The notes: a model not told the origin generated them from the sequence alone. 24,621 nt of DNA from an uncultured Collinsella sp. (GCA_900547025.1 UREZ01000021.1:1-24621), one strand, 5' to 3'; shown: positions 8,844 to 16,865, counted from the stretch's first letter. A program made the numbers and translations.

Positions 8844-9139
8844 AGGCATGTGCTCCTCATCGTTGTTTGTCACCCTATGATAAAGTCTCGCGCCGACATC
8901 CCGCGCCCCGCAGCAAAGTTTCAAAACGTGTTCGATGACTCGTCGCGTTAACAAAAACTCGGCCGCTCTATCCAATTTGTACTTGACATTCCCTTCGCCG
9001 AAAGACGTTGCGCCGTTCGCCTGCCATGGGCTTTATTTTTCACTTGAAGAAGCTAAAGTTGCATTTCAGCTTTTGGCGCGTTTATTTTGGATGCGCGCAG
9101 TCGGCGGGCGTGCCCGTCGCGATTTTGAAAGGACTTCGT
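8844..9139. promoter_or_regulatory. Divergent intergenic region between the coiled-coil and SDR genes
   Basis: About 296 bp without a gene, between divergently transcribed genes, so it should carry both promoters. For the SDR gene, TTGCAT (9059-9064) and TTATTT (9082-9087) are spaced by 17 bp and are a reasonable -35/-10 pair. The SDR Shine-Dalgarno sequence GAAAGGAC lies at 9127-9134. For the minus-strand gene, TATCAT (about 8877-8882, minus strand) is a possible -10. I see no operator or riboswitch. Confidence 0.4.
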
Positions 9140-9940
9140 ATGGGACTTTTCACTGGTAAGACCGTGATCGTCACCGGCGGCGGCAAGGCCACGCTTAAGG
9201 ACGGTTCTGCTGGCTCCATCGGCTACGGCATCGATATCGCATTTGCCAAGGAGGGCGCGAACCTCGTCATCACCGGCCGCAACGTCGCCAAGCTCGAGGC
9301 CGCCAAGGAGTCTCTCGAGGCCGAGTACGGTGTCAAGGTTCTGCCTGTTCAGGCCGATGTCTCGGCTGGTCAGGACAACGAGGCCGTCGTCCAGAACGTC
9401 ATCGACAAGGCCATTGAGGAGTTCGGCCGCATCGACGCCGTCGTCAACAATGCTCAGGCTAGCGCCTCGGGCGTGACCATCGCCGATCACACCATGGATC
9501 AGTTTAACCTGGCCATTTACTCCGGTCTGTATGCTACCTATCTGTACATGCAGAAGGCCTATCCGCACCTGAAGGAGACCAAGGGCTCGGTGGTCAACTT
9601 TGCCTCGGGCGCCGGCCTGTTTGGCAACTACGGCCAGTGCAGCTATGCCGCTGCCAAGGAGGGCATCCGCGGTCTGACTCGCGTTGCCGCCAACGAGTGG
9701 GGCAAGGACGGCATCAACGTCAATATCGTTTGTCCGCTTGCTTGGACCGCTGCGCTCGAGAACTTCCAGGATGCTTATCCCGAGGCGTTCAAGGCCAATG
9801 TCCACATGCCGCCGGCGGGCCACTACGGCGACGTCGAGAAGGAAATCGGCCGCGTGGTCGTTCAGCTCTGCGGTCCCGACTTTAAGTACATGAACGGCGA
9901 GACCGTCACCCTCGAGGGTGGCATGGGCCAGCGGCCGTAG
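9140..9940 (+). CDS. Short-chain dehydrogenase/reductase (SDR family)
   Basis: This 266-aa classical SDR is an NAD(P)-dependent oxidoreductase. The cofactor-binding loop is TVIVTGGGKATLKDGSAGSI followed by GYG, which is longer than the usual TGxxxGxG because of an inserted segment. VVNNAQAS corresponds to the NNAG motif. The catalytic part shows Ser in NFASGAG and a YxxxK in CSYAAAKEG. The C-terminus ends in VTLEGGMGQRP, as in many tetrameric SDRs. The ATG is set by GAAAGGAC at the right distance. It stands alone between a divergent gene and tgt, so context gives no substrate. Gut Coriobacteriia carry several SDRs acting on bile acids and steroids, but nothing in this sequence proves that role. 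A folded repeat follows its stop codon. Confidence 0.88.
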   Translation: MGLFTGKTVIVTGGGKATLKDGSAGSIGYGIDIAFAKEGANLVITGRNVAKLEAAKESLEAEYGVKVLPVQADVSAGQDNEAVVQNVIDKAIEEFGRIDAVVNNAQASASGVTIADHTMDQFNLAIYSGLYATYLYMQKAYPHLKETKGSVVNFASGAGLFGNYGQCSYAAAKEGIRGLTRVAANEWGKDGINVNIVCPLAWTAALENFQDAYPEAFKANVHMPPAGHYGDVEKEIGRVVVQLCGPDFKYMNGETVTLEGGMGQRP

Positions 9941-9942
9941 GG

Positions 9943-10084
9943 GTTACGCGGTTTTACCAAACCGCGTAACGGCTCGACGCTGCGCGGGCCGCATTTGGAC
10001 AATCTGACGTTCAACTTCAAGGGCGCGACCAGAAGGTCTATGCCGCCCTCTTTTCATGCCAATTTGTTCGCCCTGGCGACCGCT
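9943..10084 (+). repeat. Folded post-stop repeat element, copy 2 (after the SDR gene)
   Basis: A perfect 12-bp hairpin, GTTACGCGGTTT-TACC-AAACCGCGTAAC (9943-9970), starts 2 nt after the SDR stop and is identical to that of copy 3. The rod part is degenerate. CAATCTGACGTTCAA (10000-10014) and the apical GACC-AGAA-GGTC hairpin flanked by GGGC/GCCC remain, but the outer AAACGCCCC stem is lost. Downstream, ATCGGCGTTGCCTTGG also matches sequence downstream of copy 1. Confidence 0.7.
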
Positions 10085-10195
10085 CGCTGGCATTGCCAGA
10101 GCATCGGCGTTGCCTTGGCTGTTGGAAATGATTCCAATGACTATGACCCCTTTGCGCCAGTTTCTGTCGAGTCGGTGCTCTTTGCGGGTTGCCCG

Positions 10196-10201
10196 TATAA
10201 T
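10196..10201 (+). promoter_or_regulatory. Consensus -10 box for tgt
   Basis: TATAAT, a perfect sigma-70 -10 hexamer, lies 37 nt before the tgt ATG, with AAGGAG just upstream of the start. No good -35 box is visible at 16-18 bp spacing. Its presence implies tgt has its own promoter and is not cotranscribed with the SDR gene. Confidence 0.5.
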
Positions 10202-10238
10202 GGTTTGCGTATGAACCGCAACCAAGGAGTTCCAGTTT

Positions 10239-11378
<1,140 letters not shown>

Positions 11379-11527
11379 GAGCGGCGCGGGCGCTTGCAGA
11401 GCGCGGGCAACGGCAAAGGGCGAGCGCCGGCCGGTCGTCGCGTTCGCTAACACGGTCTGCATGACCGCTGACCGATAGCTTGCAAGCACTTGATGCATCG
11501 TGGGTACCATACCGAATAGTTGATGTT

Positions 11528-11578
11528 CGGGCGGGTGTTTGGCGCATGGCGTCGACCCCGCCCGCTTTTCTTTTTCTC
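11528..11578 (+). terminator. Terminator-like hairpin in the leader of the LOG gene
   Basis: CGGGCGGG (11528-11535) pairs with CCCGCCCG (11557-11564), followed by CTTTTCTTTTTCTC, the form of an intrinsic terminator. It ends only about 14 nt before the LOG ATG. It could terminate tgt transcripts. However, any promoter for the LOG gene must lie upstream (a weak TTGCAA/TACCAT pair sits at 11480-11510), so it may act as an attenuator. Confidence 0.6.
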
Positions 11579-11591
11579 GATAGGAGTACCC

Positions 11592-12350
11592 ATGATTAAG
11601 AATGAGAACGTCGAGGGCGAGCCTGCCTACGACGAGACGTACCGCCGCGGCCCCGTGGTCATGCGCGGCCCCATGATTCCTAAGGACAACACCTACGCCA
11701 ACCTGCTGGCGCCCGAGGAGTCGACCGACTGGCTGCATGCCGATCCGTGGCGCGTGCTGCGCATCCAGGCCGAGTTTGTCGATGGTTTTGGCGCGCTGGC
11801 CGAGCTCGGACCCGCAGTGACCATCTTCGGCAGCGCCCGCACGCCCAAGACGGACCCGGCCTACAAGGCGGCGCGCACCGTCGGCCGTAAGATTGCTCAG
11901 CGCGGCGTGGCGGTTATCACCGGTGGCGGCCCCGGCATCATGGAAGCGGCCAACAGGGGAGCGGCGAGTGTCAACGGCAAGTCAGTTGGCCTGGGCATTG
12001 AATTGCCGCACGAGCAGGGGCTCAACAAATATGTGAACCTCGGTATGGACTTCCGCTACTTCTTTGTGCGCAAGACCATGTTCGTCAAATACAGCTCGGG
12101 TGCCATTGTGTTTCCCGGTGGTTTTGGTACGCTCGACGAGATGTTCGAGGTGCTCACGCTGGTGCAAACGCACAAGGTCAAGCGCATGCCGCTTGTGCTG
12201 GTAGGCAGCGAGTACTGGCAGGGCCTATTCGACTGGCTTAACGGTCCGGTGCTGGATGCCGGCATGATTAGCCCGCTCGATCCCGAGCTCGTGCACATCA
12301 CCGACGACCTCAACGAGGCCGTCGACATTGCCCTGAGCGGGCTGATGTAG
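11592..12350 (+). CDS. LOG family protein (TIGR00730-type nucleotide 5'-monophosphate phosphoribohydrolase)
   Basis: This 252-aa Rossmann-type protein has the signatures of the LOG ('lysine decarboxylase-like') family: GGGPGIMEAANRGA (111-124) and PGGFGTLDE (175-183), which hold the catalytic Arg and Glu region. Characterised members release bases from nucleoside 5'-monophosphates (cytokinin-activating enzymes and purine nucleotide hydrolases). The old lysine-decarboxylase label is not supported. An extra ~70 residues precede the core. The ATG is set by TAGGAGTACC. Its last 129 nt (12222-12350) are duplicated at 16569-16697 with about 86% identity, so the 3' end borders an inserted block. A terminator-like hairpin lies just upstream. 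Confidence 0.92.
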   Translation: MIKNENVEGEPAYDETYRRGPVVMRGPMIPKDNTYANLLAPEESTDWLHADPWRVLRIQAEFVDGFGALAELGPAVTIFGSARTPKTDPAYKAARTVGRKIAQRGVAVITGGGPGIMEAANRGAASVNGKSVGLGIELPHEQGLNKYVNLGMDFRYFFVRKTMFVKYSSGAIVFPGGFGTLDEMFEVLTLVQTHKVKRMPLVLVGSEYWQGLFDWLNGPVLDAGMISPLDPELVHITDDLNEAVDIALSGLM

Positions 12351-12380
12351 ATCAATCGTGCTCACGCGACATGAATACGC

Positions 12381-12416
12381 ATGGCAATCTGATGTTATCT
12401 AACATCAGATTGCCAT
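12381..12416. promoter_or_regulatory. Perfect 36-bp palindrome upstream of the toxin-antitoxin pair
   Basis: ATGGCAATCTGATGTTA (12381-12397) is followed by TC and its exact complement (12400-12416). A near-consensus -10 box TATACT (12427-12432) lies 10 bp downstream, so the right arm overlaps where RNA polymerase would contact the -35 region. RelB/DinJ-type antitoxins autorepress from such palindromes, so an operator is likely. It could instead, or also, act as a terminator hairpin for the LOG gene. Confidence 0.6.
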
Positions 12417-12463
12417 TTATATTGGGTATACTGGTGTAAAAGACGAGGGCGAGGAGGTCGCAA

Positions 12464-12763
12464 ATGTCTACAGCAACAGTTAAGCCTACGACGGTTCGAA
12501 TCGAAGAGGGGCTCAAGGAGCAGGCGACTGAGTTCTTGGATTCGGTCGGCCTCAGCCTCAATTCCTATCTCAATCTTGCCGTTCGGCAGCTGGTAAATCA
12601 GCGAAAGATTCCTTTTGAGATTGTAGGAAGGGCGGAGGTGCCCAACGAGGCGACGAGGCGTGCCATGGTGATCGCCGAGGCTCATGAGTTGGGGATTTTG
12701 CCGGACGATAGCCTGTCATTCAATAACGCTGATGAGCTTATGTCATTCCTCGATGAGGAATAG
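12464..12763 (+). CDS. RelB/DinJ-family antitoxin
   Basis: This 99-aa protein has an N-terminal ribbon-helix-helix (about residues 7-52): a short strand KPTTVRIEEGL, then two helices ending VRQLVNQRKIPFEI, the pattern of RelB/DinJ antitoxins. The acidic C-terminus (DDSLSFNNADELMSFLDEE) would wrap and neutralise the toxin. The toxin gene starts 2 nt after its stop. GAGGAGG precedes the ATG. The 36-bp palindrome and TATACT box just upstream suggest autoregulation by the antitoxin or the complex. It lies at the left edge of the low-G+C accessory block. Family assignment is good; the exact subgroup is less sure. Confidence 0.88.
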   Translation: MSTATVKPTTVRIEEGLKEQATEFLDSVGLSLNSYLNLAVRQLVNQRKIPFEIVGRAEVPNEATRRAMVIAEAHELGILPDDSLSFNNADELMSFLDEE

Positions 12764-12765
12764 CG

Positions 12766-13074
12766 ATGTTCGAGATTAAAGTCGAGGCTCAATTTAAGGT
12801 GGACTACAAACGAACGATGCGCATGCATCCGCAGCTAAAAAGTGAGTTTAAAGCGGCGGTTGCGGAGCTTGTGGCTCATGGGTCACTTCCGGCGGAGTAT
12901 GGCGCCCACGAGCTCTCAAACCCGGGCGGAAACTACAACGGCCACATCGATTTCCACCTATCCGATGGCTTGGTCGATGTGGTCGTTCTTTATCTTCCCC
13001 ATAAGACTAACCCAGTGATTAGGCTGGTGAGAATGGGCACTCATCAGGAGCTGTTTCAGGGTCCGCTGGGCTGA
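12766..13074 (+). CDS. YafQ-family type II toxin (mRNA interferase)
   Basis: This 102-aa protein should be a RelE-fold, ribosome-dependent mRNA endonuclease held inactive by the upstream antitoxin. YafQ-type features are LPAEYGAHEL, then NYNGHIDFHLSDG, and the C-terminal RMGTHQELF that parallels the GSHSELF end of the family. His48, His60 or His64, Asp67 and His93 are in the places of the catalytic histidines and aspartate described for E. coli YafQ, so it looks active. It differs by a short insertion near SNPGGNYNG. It is coupled to the antitoxin (2-nt gap) with no separate promoter. A palindromic repeat begins 13 bp after its stop and may end the transcript. Confidence 0.88.
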   Translation: MFEIKVEAQFKVDYKRTMRMHPQLKSEFKAAVAELVAHGSLPAEYGAHELSNPGGNYNGHIDFHLSDGLVDVVVLYLPHKTNPVIRLVRMGTHQELFQGPLG

Positions 13075-13087
13075 TCGCCGATTTCCA

Positions 13088-13154
13088 AGTTGCGGTGGAA
13101 TAGGGATTGATTTGCGGTCGATTGGCCAAAAACAGTCCCTATTTCACCGCAACT
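13088..13154. repeat. Palindromic repeat (AGTTGCGGTG type), copy a
   Basis: AGTTGCGGTGGAATAGGGA (13088-13106) pairs with TCCCTATTTCACCGCAACT (13136-13154), an 18 of 19 bp stem around a 29-nt loop containing CCAAAAACAG. It sits between the convergent toxin and TOTE genes. A second copy lies at 16786-16852. A bidirectional terminator role is possible, but the repetition suggests a REP/MITE-like element. Confidence 0.75.
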
Positions 13155-13195
13155 GATAGGCGCGCCCCGTTCGCTGCTGCGGCCCCCGGTTCTCC

Positions 13196-16150
13196 TCATT
13201 GCTGGATTTCGCTCAAAAACTCAGCGGCGACTTCGTTGCTTTTGAAACGGATGCTGCGGTCTTCTTTCTTGGGGAATGCCAGCAGCGGGATAGTCCCGTA
13301 CCAGACAGTTTCCTCGTCAATCACGGCCGCGCACAGCCGCCCTTTGGCCTTGACGGAATAGTCGACGTTCATCTCGGCAAAAATCGCTTTCGCGTCATCG
13401 CGCGGAGGTGAGGCAACATAAACCTCAAGGGTAATCCCACGGGCGGCTGCGCCTGCGAGTGTGGTGGTGAGTTTCGTGAGGCATGCGGCGGATGCGTAGG
13501 ATGCGGCTATGAAGGCACTCTTTGTGGCACCGGTGATGTCTTTAATTAATGCCTCAATAGCGTTTGCCGGCTCTATGAGAATGTTGCAATCGGGTTGCTC
13601 GCTGTCCTCTGCTGAATAAATTTCGTACCCCAACTTGGCGTACGTCTTGAGTCTTTTCTGGTACATGCGGGCGAGCATGGGTATCGACAGGTCAATGTAG
13701 TCGAATATCTCAACCTGTTGCTTGCCCTCGTGGCTTCTATGCAGTCTGCCCACCTGCTGCGTTACGCTGCCGTCCCAAGATATCGGCGTGGCAATGAAAA
13801 GGGTGTCAAGGTAGGACAGATCGAAGCCCTCGCTCAGAAGGCTTTCGGTGGCGACGATGATTCGATGTTCATGCTCAAAGCCGGGAAGACTGTTCAGTAT
13901 CGCTTTTCTTTCTTTGGCGCCGATTTCTCCGGTTAAGAGTATGGGCTCGTGTCTGCGATCATTAAGCAACCTGAACAGTTCCTCAGCATGCTTTTTCCTT
14001 TTGGATAGTATGAGCGGATGTCGACCGTTTGACGCTGCTTCGAGGGCGTCATCGACAATCAATTCGTTTCTTGCCGCATGTGCACACAGCATATCGAGAA
14101 TCTGATTGAAGCTTGCATCCGGCTCGTAGGCGGATAGCCGAATGCCGGTAAATCTCGGTCGAACGATGCGCTGGATGCCCTGCTGAATTGCCTGCGTTTT
14201 TGGATCGATGACATAGCGAAGCGGGCCGCAGAGCATCGAGAGCGCCCGCGTGAGTCCGTCGGAGCGCTCGGGTGTCGCGGAGAGGCCATATATATATTTG
14301 GCTGGAGCGGACTTGAGGACGAGCTCGAGCTGTGGCGCGGCAGCATGGTGGCATTCGTCGCAGATAATGAGGCCGTAATTACGAACAAGGTTCTTAACTA
14401 TCGGCTCCCCGGTTTGGGAGTCTTTGCCAGATAGCGACTGAAAGGAAGCGACGTCGATAAGGCCGCTGACGGCGGTTTTGCCCCCTCCGATTTGTCCAAT
14501 AAGGGGAGGTTGCTTTTTGCTGATTCGTCCTTTTGGCGTTCGGACCGGCTCTCTGGTGTCCGTAATGTCGAGAAATCGTTCGAGCTGCGATTTCCATTGG
14601 GCTATGAGCGCGGTCTTTGGAACAATGACGAGCGCCGGAAGACCAACGGCGGCAATAAGATAAGCTCCGATGACGGTTTTACCGAAGCCCGTTGGCGCAG
14701 ACATGATTCCATCTTCGTATTCAAGCATCTGGTCGGCGGCAATTTGCTGTTCGGGATGAAGGGTCCCTTTGAATGCCATCTCAATTGGATTGCCTGTGCT
14801 ACGTTCGTCTGAATAATGGGCAGTAACGTGGGCTTCTTGAATCAGCTGCTCAAGTTGGGCTTTGCAGCCTCTGGGAATCGCGACGCGGCCATCTCTAAGT
14901 TCGCTGAGGTCTATGAGTCGCGGTTTGCCGAATACTGATTGATGCATAGATTGCGCACGGAAGAACTCCGGGTTGGCAAATGTCGCAAGCCTGCGGATTT
15001 CCATTTGAGCTGCCGGGCTCAGAGACTTTTCGGGGATGTAGAGCATATCGGCTTGTGTGACGAGCAGGTTCGAGGGGAAGTCTCGTGGCGTGAGCGGGAG
15101 CCGCTTTCGTGGCTTTTGGACATTGCGCCTGGTTTTGTTTGTCGCTGCAGCTGTTGCTATTCCAAGCGGTTTGTTTTTGGTGTCCTCGATCAGACGATCC
15201 ACCGTCGCACGCGAGATTAGTTGGATTTGCGAAAGGTAAAGCCATTGGTCGGGAAAGGGCTCGAATCGTTCGTCAACAAATACGCTGTTTCCTTCCCGCT
15301 GCGCTTTTCCCTGAAAGGGCAGCGCAATGAGATTTCCAAAGCCGCCTTCAGGAATGGTGGACTGCGCGGGTATCATTCGGTCAAAGGCTTCGAAGGTGAT
15401 TGTCTTGTTGAGTGCCGCTGCTTCGGCGATAAGGCAGCTACCGAAATCTCGTGCTGTCTTTGCGTTTATAGGTTCTAGGAAGAAAAACCAGATATGCGCG
15501 CCGTTGCCTGACCTTGATCGCTCGACCGCAGCGTTAATTCCATGGTTTTTTACGACAAGCCTGATAGCGTTTGTCGCTTCTTTCCAATCGGCTTTGTCAA
15601 AATCAATGACAAGGACATTTGTGTTGCAGTCTTTGTCGAGAACATATTGACCTATGACGTCCCGGAGCCTGTCGTCGCTGCCTTTGAAATGGGCGATAAT
15701 GGCGGCATCGTTCAGCTCAAGGAATGTGCGGCTGCGACATTCAGCGCATTTAATTCTGTGATGGTTTGCTTTGGGGCAAATGCCTGGCTTCCACTCATTT
15801 GCGCAGGCGGGTGTATAGCCGATGCCCCCGTCTTTTCTGCGATACCCGTGAGCGTGCACATCTTTGCGGCCGGTAAAAAGATTGCGAAAGAGCTCGAGTT
15901 TGTCGCGCGCTGGGCTCGCGCTGGTAACGATGCCCTCGGTCTGTGCACGTTCGCCGAAAGATTTGCCGGCTTTGTCCCATTCTTCGAGTGTTGCGTAACG
16001 GATGTCTGGACCGTTGCTACAGATTACGATCTGCTTACGCGGATCTGAAGCGTGGACAACCGTTTTATTGAGTTTGAATAAGGCGTTCCCGAAAAGGGCG
16101 TATTGATGCGTGCCGTTGCTCATTTGAAAGCCATTCTTATCAGCGTTCAT
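13196..16150 (-). CDS. TOTE-type primase-helicase fusion protein (probable conflict/defence system)
   Basis: This 984-aa protein has several domains. After ~80 N-terminal residues comes an archaeo-eukaryotic primase (AEP) region of the TOTE conflict-system type: DKLELFRNLFTGRKDV, GYTPACANEW with a putative zinc site (Cys116, Cys125, Cys135, Cys138), catalytic VIDFDKADW (Asp183, Asp185), ERSRSGNGAHIWFFF and FGNLIALPFQGKA. An SF2 helicase follows: Walker A APTGFGKT (485-492), DECH (598-601), SAT (624-626) and QQVGRLHR (798-805). The C-terminus (about 865-984) resembles the PLD-like module found behind such helicases (VIDEETVWYGT), but no HxK motif is visible there. Base composition is lower in G+C than its neighbours. 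The start is uncertain (ATG at 16150, or 16123), neither with a clear ribosome site. The defence role is inferred from the family and from the adjacent toxin-antitoxin pair. Confidence 0.88.
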   Translation of the reverse strand: MNADKNGFQMSNGTHQYALFGNALFKLNKTVVHASDPRKQIVICSNGPDIRYATLEEWDKAGKSFGERAQTEGIVTSASPARDKLELFRNLFTGRKDVHAHGYRRKDGGIGYTPACANEWKPGICPKANHHRIKCAECRSRTFLELNDAAIIAHFKGSDDRLRDVIGQYVLDKDCNTNVLVIDFDKADWKEATNAIRLVVKNHGINAAVERSRSGNGAHIWFFFLEPINAKTARDFGSCLIAEAAALNKTITFEAFDRMIPAQSTIPEGGFGNLIALPFQGKAQREGNSVFVDERFEPFPDQWLYLSQIQLISRATVDRLIEDTKNKPLGIATAAATNKTRRNVQKPRKRLPLTPRDFPSNLLVTQADMLYIPEKSLSPAAQMEIRRLATFANPEFFRAQSMHQSVFGKPRLIDLSELRDGRVAIPRGCKAQLEQLIQEAHVTAHYSDERSTGNPIEMAFKGTLHPEQQIAADQMLEYEDGIMSAPTGFGKTVIGAYLIAAVGLPALVIVPKTALIAQWKSQLERFLDITDTREPVRTPKGRISKKQPPLIGQIGGGKTAVSGLIDVASFQSLSGKDSQTGEPIVKNLVRNYGLIICDECHHAAAPQLELVLKSAPAKYIYGLSATPERSDGLTRALSMLCGPLRYVIDPKTQAIQQGIQRIVRPRFTGIRLSAYEPDASFNQILDMLCAHAARNELIVDDALEAASNGRHPLILSKRKKHAEELFRLLNDRRHEPILLTGEIGAKERKAILNSLPGFEHEHRIIVATESLLSEGFDLSYLDTLFIATPISWDGSVTQQVGRLHRSHEGKQQVEIFDYIDLSIPMLARMYQKRLKTYAKLGYEIYSAEDSEQPDCNILIEPANAIEALIKDITGATKSAFIAASYASAACLTKLTTTLAGAAARGITLEVYVASPPRDDAKAIFAEMNVDYSVKAKGRLCAAVIDEETVWYGTIPLLAFPKKEDRSIRFKSNEVAAEFLSEIQQ

Positions 16151-16568
16151 TGGGATGAGGGTACGTCATTTCAGCTTTATGAGATACGCGATTTCGATTT
16201 TGGTTCGGTAATAGTGGGGTACCGATCCGTGAGTGGCAATCAGCCGGTGCCAAAACGTGCGGCGGCTGTTGTTAAAGGTTTTTGACGGCTATGGGGCGGG
16301 TTGGCGGCGTGGGGAGGGGTTTTCGAATGACCCCGTGGTCAAATAACGTCAAATGTGAGTACTGCTGTTAATGTAGTCTCATAACATTTGGCAAGAATAG
16401 AATACCAATTCGACATTATTCTATATATCTAACCCACCAAACACGGCATTTTGAGCCTTGGCAAGGCGTGAAATTAATCGAAACGATCGATTCCGGCGAG
16501 ATTTTGCTGCTACTAATTTGGTGGCAGTACTCATATTTGCCATTTTTGTCCAGTGGGTACCGCGAGGG
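16151..16568. other. Gene-free, AT-rich stretch upstream of the TOTE gene
   Basis: No convincing gene is present in these 418 bp. The part beside the TOTE start should carry its promoter, but I see no clear box. An inverted pair, CAAATGTGAGTACTGC (16350-16365) and GCAGTACTCATATTTG (16524-16539), encloses an AT-rich 190-bp segment. Within it, ATAGAATA can pair with TATTCTAT near 16395-16425. The segment joins directly to the LOG-like remnant. Confidence 0.5.
16350..16539. repeat. Inverted-repeat-bounded 190-bp segment (MITE-like)
   Basis: The 16-bp ends are complementary at 15 positions and enclose AT-rich DNA with no ORF of substance. I see no clear target-site duplication. It could be a miniature transposable element, a long-range operator pair, or a remnant of the insertion that brought the block. 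Confidence 0.4.
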
Positions 16569-16697
16569 GGTCTGTTCGACTGGCCCAACGGCCCGGTGAT
16601 GAGCGCCGGTATGATCAGCCCGCTCGATCCGGATCTGGTACACATTACTGACGACCTCAACGAGGCCGTCGACATCGCCCTGAGCGGGCTGATGTAG
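16569..16697 (+). pseudogene. Displaced 3'-end copy of the LOG-family gene
   Basis: These 129 nt align without gaps to the last 129 nt of the intact LOG gene at 12222-12350. My hand count gives 18 differences (about 86% identity), most of them at third codon positions, and the same TAG stop. The encoded end is GLFDWPNGPVMSAGMISPLD and onward to ALSGLM. No homology to the LOG gene is visible upstream of it. An in-frame ATG at 16458 would give 79 aa, but its first ~37 residues look like translated non-coding DNA. It is best read as a gene fragment left by insertion or recombination. Confidence 0.85.
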
Positions 16698-16708
16698 AGT
16701 AGCTAAAA

Positions 16709-16770
16709 TGGGACGGGGCTAAAAAGACTGGTCTGAAACGTTTGATACCAGTCTTTTTAGCCCCGTCCCA
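16709..16770. terminator. Perfect 24-bp hairpin after the LOG remnant
   Basis: TGGGACGGGGCTAAAAAGACTGGT (left arm 16709-16732) is exactly complementary to 16747-16770, with a 14-nt loop. A run of five Ts lies inside the right arm instead of after it. It may stop transcription from both sides, but the length and perfection of the stem suggest a mobile palindromic repeat. No second copy is in the window. Confidence 0.6.
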
Positions 16771-16785
16771 AACGAACTGCTTCTA

Positions 16786-16852
16786 AGTTGCGGTGGAATA
16801 GGGATTGATTGGCGGCTAATAAGCCAAAAACAGTCCCCATTTCACCATAACT
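16786..16852. repeat. Palindromic repeat (AGTTGCGGTG type), copy b
   Basis: The left arm AGTTGCGGTGGAATAGGGA (16786-16804) is identical to that of copy a. The right arm TCCCCATTTCACCATAACT (16834-16852) has drifted at two positions. The loop is related (GATTGGCGGCTAATAAGCCA). It lies just before the stop of the minus-strand degV gene. Copies a and b are in the same orientation and bracket the TOTE gene plus the LOG remnant. Confidence 0.75.
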
Positions 16853-16865
16853 GATGTGGGCGTCC

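Noticed and set aside
9008..9139. A 44-residue extension of the SDR protein
   Set aside because: The upstream ATG has no ribosome site, whereas GAAAGGAC precedes the ATG at 9140, where the SDR fold begins.
16458..16697. A 79-aa ORF ending like the LOG protein
   Set aside because: Only its last 42 residues have an origin, as a copied LOG end; the N-terminal part is translated intergenic DNA, so I call it a remnant, not a gene.
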